The position numbers and the translations under genes are program-made. Shown here in pieces: positions 49,821 to 56,890 of a DNA stretch of 64,000 nucleotides. Position 1 is the stretch's first letter; each line of letters begins with the position of its first letter. The notes under the pieces are model-generated. The model was not told the origin of the DNA. It made no database searches and saw nothing but the letters and a program-made list of their open reading frames with translations. The stretch spans positions 62,001 through 126,000 of the forward strand of contig NZ_QJQX01000085.1 of assembly GCF_013393185.1 (NCBI RefSeq), in the 5' to 3' direction. The stretch is from Sphingobium lactosutens (GTDB lineage Bacteria > Pseudomonadota > Alphaproteobacteria > Sphingomonadales > Sphingomonadaceae).

Positions 49821-51248
49821 ATGAGCAAGCTGCGCGCATTTACCATGCCCAAATGGGGCATCGAGATGACCGAAGGCGTGGTCGCCGGTTGGGAAATTCA
49901 AGAAGGAGCCGCCTTTACCAAGGGTGACCTCCTGACCCTCATCGAAACCGACAAGATCACCAATGAAGTTGAGGCCGAATATGACGCGGTCGTCTGCCGC
50001 CTGATCGCCACGCCGGGCGAAACCTACCCGGTCGGCGCGCTGCTCGCCGTGTTCGGGGACAGCGAGGTGGACGCGGGGACGGTCGACAGCTTCGTTGCCA
50101 GCTTCGGCGGCCCGGGCGCGCCCGGTCCTGCGCCATCTGTCAGCGAAACGCTAGCCGCTCCCGCCTCGGCTACAGCCATCGAAGTGCCGAGCGACCCCAG
50201 CGTCATCAGCCCCAGCGCCGCCGAAAAAGCGCGGCGCGAGAGCATCGACATCTCCGCCATCGCCGGGTCGGGCCGCAATGGGCGCATCACCCTTCAGGAC
50301 GTCGACCAAGCCAGCAAATCGCCCGTGGCGATGCCGTCGGGCAGCCCGGTTTCGATCGCGCCCACCACCGGCCTCGACCAGCATTTCGCCTCTCCCCTCG
50401 CCAAGCGGCTGGCGGCCAATCACGGCGTCGATCTGGGCACCATATCAGGCACTGGTCCACGCGGCCGCATCAGCAAGGCGGACGTGCTCCAGCACGTCGC
50501 GCCGTCCCCCGCGCCGCAACTCATCGAGCCGCCGCAGCCCGTCGCTCCCCCTCCCCCGCTCCCCTCGGCGGATGTGCGCGTCGTCAAGATGTCGCCCATG
50601 CGCAAGGCGATTGCGAAGCAGCTCAGCTTCTCCAAATCGACCATTCCGCATTTCTACCTGCGCAATTCGGCTTCCATCGACGCGCTGATGGCGATGCGTG
50701 AACAGGCCAAGCGCGCGACCGGCGCGGCTCCGTCGATCAACGATTATCTGGTGCGCGCCTGCGCGCTGGCCTTGAGCCGCCATCCCGACATCAACGTGCA
50801 GGTGCACGGCGATGAAATCCACCACTTCCCCCACGCCGACATCGCCGTGGCCGTTGCGACCGACAAGGGCCTGTTGACGCCGATCGTGCAGGCGGCGGAA
50901 GCGAAGAGCGTGGCAGCCATCTCCGCCGAGGTGAAGGCGCTGGCCGAACGCGCCCGCGCAGGCAAGCTCGCCCCGCATGAATTTCAGGGCGGCAGCTTCT
51001 CCATCTCCAACCTCGGCATGTTCGGGATCGACACGTTCGACGCCATCATCAACCCGCCGCAGGGTGCAATCCTGGCGGTCGGCGCAGCCCGCCAGGCGAC
51101 CGGCGCGGCGAACCATGCGCTTCAGTTCAGCACCCGCATTCAGCTGTCCCTGTCCTGCGATCACCGCGCCATCGACGGGGCGGTGGGAGCCAGATTCCTG
51201 GCCGATCTGACTGCGCTGATCGAAGCACCCGAAGAGTTGACGCGATAG
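49821..51248 (+). CDS. Dihydrolipoamide acyltransferase (E2) with two E3-binding domains
   Basis: A 475-residue E2 core. Domains: lipoyl (about 1-80, lipoyl Lys in ETDKITNEVE), a peripheral-subunit-binding domain (about 135-170, ISPSAAEKARRESID ... GRNGRITLQDV), a second such domain (about 190-225, ASPLAKRLAANHGVD ... GPRGRISKADV), a Pro-rich linker, and the acyltransferase domain with HRAIDG. Two E3/E1-binding domains in one chain are unusual for bacteria. ATG 49821 follows GAAGGA. No E3 adjoins; lpdA at 10070 could supply it. Confidence 0.9.
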   Translation: MSKLRAFTMPKWGIEMTEGVVAGWEIQEGAAFTKGDLLTLIETDKITNEVEAEYDAVVCRLIATPGETYPVGALLAVFGDSEVDAGTVDSFVASFGGPGAPGPAPSVSETLAAPASATAIEVPSDPSVISPSAAEKARRESIDISAIAGSGRNGRITLQDVDQASKSPVAMPSGSPVSIAPTTGLDQHFASPLAKRLAANHGVDLGTISGTGPRGRISKADVLQHVAPSPAPQLIEPPQPVAPPPPLPSADVRVVKMSPMRKAIAKQLSFSKSTIPHFYLRNSASIDALMAMREQAKRATGAAPSINDYLVRACALALSRHPDINVQVHGDEIHHFPHADIAVAVATDKGLLTPIVQAAEAKSVAAISAEVKALAERARAGKLAPHEFQGGSFSISNLGMFGIDTFDAIINPPQGAILAVGAARQATGAANHALQFSTRIQLSLSCDHRAIDGAVGARFLADLTALIEAPEELTR

Positions 51249-51358
51249 GTCGGAATATCGCGTCGGCGACTGCATTGCGCTTGTGGAATCCGCGGCGACA
51301 TAGAATATTGCTGGTGAAGATGGCGCTCCCGCCCGGACGTCAGGGAAGGCGATATTTG

Positions 51359-52078
51359 ATGCATGAAGTGAAGCTGCTCGATCTGTCTGAACTGGAACCG
51401 GCAGGCATGGCGCCGGCCGACGCCGGCCTGCAACAGCGCAAGAGTTCGGAAACCCGCGTCGCCATTTTGGACGCGGCGATCGACTGCCTCGCGGAGCTGG
51501 GTTACTCACGCACTACCAACCGCCTGATCGCGAAGCGATCCAAGGTCTCCCGCGGGGCGATGCTGCACCATTATGCGACGCGGCAGGACCTGATCGAATC
51601 TGTAATCGACTATGCTTTCTACTGCCATATGGAGGAGTTCGGCCGCGCTATCCGTGGGCTGTCCGATCAGGAGCGCACCAGCGACAATAGCGGAATCGCG
51701 CTCGACTGGGAGCTGTTCCTGTCCCGCCCGCACAAAGCCTATATGGAACTGACGATGGCGGCCCGCACAGACGAGGAGCTGCGCACGATCTTCGTGCCGA
51801 AGGCGCAACGGCATGATCGCATCTGGTGCGACCAGCTGCTGGCGGTCTTTCCCGAATGGAGCGACGATCAGGAACTGCTCAACCGATCCCGCCGCGTGGT
51901 CACGGCGATGATGAGCGGCATGATTCTCAATCGCGACATCTGGAACGACCAGATGATGGAGCAGACATTGCTCCAGTTCCTGGCCGATATCCTCATCAAG
52001 CTGCGCGAAGGTGAGTTGCAGTTCCGGTCCGCCCCGCCGCCGAAGAAGGGCGGCGCGAAGGCCAAGCGCGCCGCCTGA
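51359..52078 (+). CDS. TetR-family transcriptional regulator
   Basis: A 239-residue TetR-like regulator. The DNA-binding part is at about 30-75 (TRVAILDAAIDCLAELGYSRTTNRLIAKRSKVSRGAMLHHYATRQDLIESV). The helix-turn-helix is SKVSRGAMLHHY. The C-terminal helical region binds an unknown ligand, and a Lys/Pro-rich tail ends the protein. The ATG at 51359 has GGAAGGCG upstream. It follows E2 and is a candidate for the regulator of the acyl-CoA or E1/E2 genes. Confidence 0.87.
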   Translation: MHEVKLLDLSELEPAGMAPADAGLQQRKSSETRVAILDAAIDCLAELGYSRTTNRLIAKRSKVSRGAMLHHYATRQDLIESVIDYAFYCHMEEFGRAIRGLSDQERTSDNSGIALDWELFLSRPHKAYMELTMAARTDEELRTIFVPKAQRHDRIWCDQLLAVFPEWSDDQELLNRSRRVVTAMMSGMILNRDIWNDQMMEQTLLQFLADILIKLREGELQFRSAPPPKKGGAKAKRAA

Positions 52079-52090
52079 CGCGGAATGTCC

Positions 52091-52112
52091 CCCCTCCCGC
52101 ATGTGGGAGGGG
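52091..52112. terminator. Hairpin between convergent TetR and Rieske genes
   Basis: An 8-bp stem (CCCCTCCC / GGGAGGGG) with loop GCATGT. It lies between the TetR stop (+) and the Rieske stop (-). No U-tract is present. Confidence 0.45.
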
Positions 52113-52125
52113 AGGTCGCTTGCAG

Positions 52126-53490
52126 CTATTTCACCGGCGCGTAGCGATCCAGCCAGCGATCGAGATTTTCGTGGAAGAAACGGACGCGCCGCTCCTGCCC
52201 CGCCAGGCATTCCCGCTGGAAGCCACGCGAATGCAGCGCCTTCTGCTGGTTCGACCAGATCGCCACATCCTGGTCGATTGTCGGCCCCATCGTATGGTCG
52301 CCGGCCTTCCCCACCTGATGCGGGGCGGGCACGTCCATGCTGACCCAGTCGCGCATCGTCGGTGAATAGTAGCTGGTCTGCCCCTCCGGGAAGAGGTTCA
52401 TGTACCACATATCGAAATAACATTTTTCCGGATCGGTCGGATGCGGACGCGCGCGCAGCCAAATGTTGCCATCGGGCTTCAGGCTGAACGACAGGTTTGG
52501 GAAAAGTGTGTAATGCCAATTATCGGTCAGCATATTGTCGTCATAGCGGGAGAAATCGTATCCCTTCTCCTTACCTAGCAGCCGCTTCTGCTTCTGCAAG
52601 GCTAGGCGCAGATCATGCATCCGGCCACGGAAATCTTCCGGGTCGAGGCCCCAGAAGCGGATATGCTCACCCAGTTGCCGGATGATCTCCGGCTCCCCGC
52701 CGCGCACCGTCTGGCTGGGCGCGCCGCCCGGCATCAGCATGCGGCAATGACCGCTCTCATACAGATCGAACTGGGAATGGAGGTAGGAAAATTCCGCGAC
52801 GAACTTCAGCTGCGGATGCGCGTGGAAGACGTGGTAGGATTCATTGAAATTGTCCTGAACCAGCTTCCAGTTGAAGTCGCCCTCCACCGTCACCCAGTGG
52901 GTGCGGACCATCTGGTCCATCGGATAGGCTTCGATCTGGTCCGCGATAGGGCTCAGGAACTCGCGCAGCGGCATGCAGGCATCGTCCATGTTGAACCAGA
53001 CCATGCCGCCCCAGACATCGGACTTTATCTCGACAAGATTCTTTTCCATGCACTTCAGGTCAGGACTGAAGTCGGCAAGGTCCGGAACAGTCTTGATCTT
53101 TCCCTGAAGGTCGAAGGACCAGGCATGATAGGGGCAGGTCAGCCGGCGGGCATTGCCCGTCTCCTCCGTCACCAGCATCATGCCGCGATGCTGGCAGACG
53201 TTGTAGAAGCAGCGGATCTTCTCATCCTGCCCGCGCACCGCCAGTATGACTTCGGGGCCGAACTCCATGGTGACATAGTCGCCGACCTTCTGGAGCTGGC
53301 GTTCCAGCGCCACCACCTGCCAGGTGTGGGTCCACATGCCCTCCCATTCCCGTTTCCAGAATTCCCGGTCGAAATAGCGGGACGGGCTGATCGGCGCGTC
53401 ACCGAGCGCGGGTTCGAGCGCCTTGGTTGCATCGATACCGATGCGGCGGGCGGGCGCTTCCTGTGTTTCGATATCACTCATGGCCATCAT
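52126..53490 (-). CDS. Rieske non-heme iron oxygenase, alpha subunit
   Basis: A 454-residue oxygenase. The Rieske site is C99/H101/C119/H122 (CQHRG...CPYHAW). The catalytic site is Glu 217, H220 and H225 (NESYHVFHAH) after NWKLVQDNF. It retains the Asp/Asn pair that precedes the His ligands better than the other copies. The start is the ATG at 53490, 7 bases after the SDR stop. It is last in the EthD-Rieske-SnoaL-SDR-Rieske leftward run. Activity is assumed for a polycyclic or phenolic substrate. Confidence 0.9.
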   Translation of the reverse strand: MMAMSDIETQEAPARRIGIDATKALEPALGDAPISPSRYFDREFWKREWEGMWTHTWQVVALERQLQKVGDYVTMEFGPEVILAVRGQDEKIRCFYNVCQHRGMMLVTEETGNARRLTCPYHAWSFDLQGKIKTVPDLADFSPDLKCMEKNLVEIKSDVWGGMVWFNMDDACMPLREFLSPIADQIEAYPMDQMVRTHWVTVEGDFNWKLVQDNFNESYHVFHAHPQLKFVAEFSYLHSQFDLYESGHCRMLMPGGAPSQTVRGGEPEIIRQLGEHIRFWGLDPEDFRGRMHDLRLALQKQKRLLGKEKGYDFSRYDDNMLTDNWHYTLFPNLSFSLKPDGNIWLRARPHPTDPEKCYFDMWYMNLFPEGQTSYYSPTMRDWVSMDVPAPHQVGKAGDHTMGPTIDQDVAIWSNQQKALHSRGFQRECLAGQERRVRFFHENLDRWLDRYAPVK

Positions 53491-53497
53491 AGCCCCA

Positions 53498-54277
53498 TCA
53501 AACAAAATCGCGGGCGATTGGCAGGCGGCGCAGATGCGCCCCGCCGCTGACGCGAATGGTGTCACCGGTCGCAATGCACTCATCGCTCGCCAGCCAAAGG
53601 GCCGCGGCGGCGACGTCGTCGGCCGTCGTCATCCTGCCGATCGGGATTTCACGCCGGAAAGCGTTCACGACCTTCTCGTCCGCGAAATAGCTCGCGGTCA
53701 TCGGCGTGCTGGTCAGGCCCGGCGCGAGCGAATTAACCCGGATGCCGCGATCGCCATATTCGACCGCGGCGACCTTCACCACCTTGTCGGCGGCCGCCTT
53801 ACTGCCCGCATACGCAGCAAGGCGCGGCGTGGTCAGTTCGGCAGTCACACTGGACATGGTGATGATCGATCCACCCTGCCCCATATGTTCCGCCACTTCC
53901 TTGATGAACAAGGCCGTGCCGATGAAATGGATGCGCGCTTGGAACAGCAGCGCTTCGGCGGTCTCGTCCGCGATGGGGGCATTGCGGTTAACCCCGGCCG
54001 TGTTGATCGCGACATCGATCCCGCCCAATATTTCAGCAGCGGCGCGCGCGCCGTCGCGGATCGATACCTCATCCAGTATGTCGGTCTTCACGATGCCGGC
54101 CGCGCCGCACATGTCGGCCACTTCACGCGCACTGTCTTCCTGCGGCGATCCCAGCACGATGGTCGCGCCTTGCGACTTGAACAGCATGGCGATGGCGGAC
54201 GCGATCCCACCCGGCGCACCGGCTCCCAGGATATAAACGCGCTTGCCGTCTAGACGCTTCGATTGATCAACACTCAT
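53498..54277 (-). CDS. SDR family oxidoreductase
   Basis: A 259-residue short-chain dehydrogenase. The first motif is GAGAPGGIA, atypical like that at 18511. NTAG, SSVTAE (Ser) and YAGSKAA (Tyr/Lys) are intact, so it should be active. It overlaps the SnoaL start by 4 bases and is followed by the Rieske gene after 7 bases. It likely oxidises a diol or hydroxyl group formed by the adjacent oxygenases. Confidence 0.85.
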   Translation of the reverse strand: MSVDQSKRLDGKRVYILGAGAPGGIASAIAMLFKSQGATIVLGSPQEDSAREVADMCGAAGIVKTDILDEVSIRDGARAAAEILGGIDVAINTAGVNRNAPIADETAEALLFQARIHFIGTALFIKEVAEHMGQGGSIITMSSVTAELTTPRLAAYAGSKAAADKVVKVAAVEYGDRGIRVNSLAPGLTSTPMTASYFADEKVVNAFRREIPIGRMTTADDVAAAALWLASDECIATGDTIRVSGGAHLRRLPIARDFV

Positions 54278-54834
54278 GCCATTACCCCAATCTTACTGTT
54301 AGCTTTGTTGCCGTTGTCGAGAGACGCCACGTGGGCGTAGATCGGATCACCTTGGCCTCGCTCGCCGAACACGCGCGGGCTGCTGGGCGACCGGTCCCAT
54401 GTGTCGGTCCGGTCGAAATTGGCGTTCCAGTCGTAAACGGCGTGGCGGTGGGCGATCTTCCACACCCCGTCGCGCCGTTCGAACCGGTCTAGATAGCGGC
54501 CGGCCGCGATCATCCGCACCGGCTTGCCATCCGCATCGGCCATATCGTGATTGGCCATGAAATAGGCTTCGCTGACGGCATGGTCGCCCTGCACATCGAC
54601 CAGCACATTGCCGATCAGATGCTGGGTCCGCTCCATCGTGACGAGCACGCCGAGCGCCCAGTCCACGAACTCCGCCGCGCTGCCCTTGAAGCCGCCATGG
54701 TCGTCGGTCGCATCGGCATGGAACAGCGACAACAGCAGCGGCTTGTCGCAACGGTCGAGTCCGCGCGCCAGTTTGTGAACCAGTTCCGTGCAGGCCTGCT
54801 TGGACAGTAGTGTATCGATGTCATTCCCGCTCAT
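54274..54834 (-). CDS. SnoaL/NTF2-like protein
   Basis: A 186-residue cone-fold protein, the largest of the four SnoaL-like genes here. ACTELVHKLARGLDRCDKPLLLSLFHADATDDHGG near the N-terminus, then AAGRYLDRFERRDGVWKIAHRHAVYDWN, matches the 33618 and 35486 proteins. It overlaps the genes on both sides by 4 bases (54274-54277 and 54831-54834), so it is tightly co-translated with the Rieske and SDR genes. A dehydratase, isomerase or oxygenase partner role is inferred. Confidence 0.83.
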   Translation of the reverse strand: MSGNDIDTLLSKQACTELVHKLARGLDRCDKPLLLSLFHADATDDHGGFKGSAAEFVDWALGVLVTMERTQHLIGNVLVDVQGDHAVSEAYFMANHDMADADGKPVRMIAAGRYLDRFERRDGVWKIAHRHAVYDWNANFDRTDTWDRSPSSPRVFGERGQGDPIYAHVASLDNGNKANSKIGVMA

Positions 54835-56219
54835 GCGCCTTCGGCTCCTTCATCTCCGCCGCGCGCGAGATATTTGTCGAGCGTATGCTGAAAATGTCGG
54901 ACCCGGCTTTCCTGATAATGGGCCAGCCGGACCTTCCGCGTCTTCGACGCCTTCATGCCGGTCTGGACATGGGGCAGGTTGGCCATGTCCTGCTCCAGCA
55001 CCGCGCCCAGTTGGCCCAGCTCATCGGCGAAACTGCCGCCGGGTGGGATCAGCGTCATTTCCGGCTGCGGCGCGGCTTCGCCCGGCTTCAACCGGCTCAG
55101 CAGGCGAACCTCCATCAGCGTGTGATCCTGATCGGGCCAAGGCCGCCAGCGATAGACGACCGTGGGCTGGAAACCGCCCCAGGGGGAGAAATTGGGAAAG
55201 ATGTTGTAGGTCAGGGCGTCCTGCACTTCCGCATCGCTGGCCAAGTCGAGATCGCGGCCAAAGGCTTGCGCAAACCGCTTGCGGTTATGGTCGCCCATGG
55301 ATGCGCGGGCGGTCCGCCCCTCCTCCACCGTCAGCGTCATGCCCGGCTCAACCACGCGTCCATTATATTTCAGAAAATTGTCGATGATGTCCTGTTCGGT
55401 CGCCTCGCCTTCGATCTGCGGAGACAGAACGCCGAAGGGGGTGATCGCCAAATTCACATGGTCGCCCCACATCATATATTTGCTGTTGGCGTCGCCCGTG
55501 AACGGCATGATCTGCGGGTGGGTGGCCGAAACATGATAGGCCTCCATGAACGCTTCGGCGCAGGCTTTCCAGTTAGCCGGGACGACCTTTCCGACCCAGG
55601 CGGTGGTATAAGCATCCTCATGCCGCCAGCGCGCAAAATGTTCGGGCAAGGGCGCCAGATATTCTTCAAGGCTGGGGCCGCCCGGATTTTCCTTCAGGAA
55701 GATGTAGCCGCCCCACGACCCGACCTGTGCCTCGGGCAGTTGCATGTCGGCGTCCTTCATGCCGGGGAAGTCCCAGCGGCAGGGCACATTCTTCAGGCTA
55801 CCGTTCGTGTTCCAGCTGAACCCGTGATAGGGGCAGCGGAAATCCGACGCCCAGCCGCTTTCGGTGCGCAGCTTGCGGCCACGATGCAGGCAGACATTGT
55901 GGAAGGCGCGGACCGATCCGTCCTCCTGCCGCACCACCAGAAAGGACCGCCCGACATTCTCGTAAAGCAGGTAGTCGCCCGGCTGCGGAATTTCCTCGTC
56001 GCGGGCGACGAACTGCCAAACTTCCGGCCACATTTTCTCGCATTCGCGCGCAAAGAATTCCGGGCTCACATAGCGGTCCACCGACAGCGGCGCATCGCCC
56101 AGATCCTGCCAGGATTCACCCTTCAGAAAGGCCGGCACCTCGCGGCTGTCCCGCTCGGCCAGCTCGTCCCAAGACGGACCTGGCGGCGGCGAGGGGATAT
56201 TCGTGCCTAGATCGGCCAC
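54831..56219 (-). CDS. Rieske non-heme iron oxygenase, alpha subunit
   Basis: A 462-residue oxygenase closely like the one at 32153: DYLLYENVGRSFLVVRQEDG. The Rieske site is C110/H112/C129/H132 (CLHRG...CPYHGF), and the catalytic site Glu 226, H229 and H234 (EAYHVSATH). A GTG at 56219 follows CAGGAGAG; longer starts add a low-complexity N-terminus and are rejected. The SnoaL gene overlaps by 4 bases. The 16-base repeat at 56287 lies 68 bases upstream. Confidence 0.9.
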   Translation of the reverse strand: MADLGTNIPSPPPGPSWDELAERDSREVPAFLKGESWQDLGDAPLSVDRYVSPEFFARECEKMWPEVWQFVARDEEIPQPGDYLLYENVGRSFLVVRQEDGSVRAFHNVCLHRGRKLRTESGWASDFRCPYHGFSWNTNGSLKNVPCRWDFPGMKDADMQLPEAQVGSWGGYIFLKENPGGPSLEEYLAPLPEHFARWRHEDAYTTAWVGKVVPANWKACAEAFMEAYHVSATHPQIMPFTGDANSKYMMWGDHVNLAITPFGVLSPQIEGEATEQDIIDNFLKYNGRVVEPGMTLTVEEGRTARASMGDHNRKRFAQAFGRDLDLASDAEVQDALTYNIFPNFSPWGGFQPTVVYRWRPWPDQDHTLMEVRLLSRLKPGEAAPQPEMTLIPPGGSFADELGQLGAVLEQDMANLPHVQTGMKASKTRKVRLAHYQESRVRHFQHTLDKYLARGGDEGAEGA

Positions 56220-56286
56220 GCTCACTCTCCTGATATTTTTTCGACCCAATGATGATGCCATGGGTCGGGGAAAATTACAAGCCACG

Positions 56287-56302
56287 TGGACTTTTTTATT
56301 CC
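56287..56302. repeat. Exact copy of TGGACTTTTTTATTCC
   Basis: Identical over 16 bases to 37478-37493; here it lies between the EthD stop and the Rieske start. A CCACGTGG palindrome overlaps its left edge (56282-56289). Confidence 0.4.
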
Positions 56303-56440
56303 GTCTGCCCAGGTGAAGGGCGAGGGCGGTTCTCCGCCAGAACCGTCCAGTCCGCTTCGGGAATAATGGTCGCCAGGCCAGAAGACTGGCCGCTCCTCGA
56401 CCAACATGCCATCCAGCGGTTCCCGCATCGCCCTGCGTTC

Positions 56441-56824
56441 CTACGCGGCGGCGAAATCGTCGAGTGAACGCCACCAACTCGTCTCGACACGGGCATGGCT
56501 GGACAGGGGCACCGTTGCTTCGGCGGAGGACCGGCGGTGGACACTGAACCGCACCGCATCGCCTGGTGAAAGCATGTCCGCGTCCTCCTGCACAAACAGC
56601 ATCGCCTTCAGCAAGCTCGCGCATTCCCTCCGCGACGGCGCACCCGCGACCGGCACGAGCCCCTCGACATCAATGTCCAGCCGATGGTTTTGTACATAGC
56701 CGCGCAGCAGCCCCGAATGCGCCAGCCGCAACGCTAGCCCGCGATGAGTGGTCCGCCAATGCAGCCGAAACGCATCTAGGGACAGGTCCGGTCTGCGGAC
56801 GATCTGGCCCATGACCTTCAGCAT
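56441..56824 (-). CDS. EthD-domain protein
   Basis: A 127-residue dimeric alpha-beta barrel protein with the EthD features: MLKVMGQIVRRPDLSLDAFRLHWRTTHRGLAL near the N-terminus and SLLKAMLFVQEDADML. EthD proteins are small and often essential for oxygenase or P450 ether degradation, without known catalysis. It lies after the second TonB receptor, 66 bases away, and upstream of the Rieske run by 221 bases. It may stabilise a hydrophobic intermediate. Confidence 0.75.
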   Translation of the reverse strand: MLKVMGQIVRRPDLSLDAFRLHWRTTHRGLALRLAHSGLLRGYVQNHRLDIDVEGLVPVAGAPSRRECASLLKAMLFVQEDADMLSPGDAVRFSVHRRSSAEATVPLSSHARVETSWWRSLDDFAAA

Positions 56825-56844
56825 GATGCAGCTCTTTAAGAAAA

Positions 56845-56879
56845 CGATGGCGCTTCCCTTTACGGCAGAAGCGCCATCG
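56845..56879 (-). terminator. Intrinsic terminator after second TonB receptor
   Basis: A perfect 12-bp stem (CGATGGCGCTTC / GAAGCGCCATCG) with an 11-base loop, followed on the minus strand by TTTTCTTAAAG. It lies 11 bases after the receptor stop. Confidence 0.8.
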
Positions 56880-56890
56880 CTCGGGAGAAA

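Noticed and set aside
56222..56440. Longer N-terminus for the Rieske gene at 54831
   Set aside because: The longer frame to 56624 gives a low-quality segment with no match to oxygenases, whereas a GTG at 56219 has a good ribosome site.
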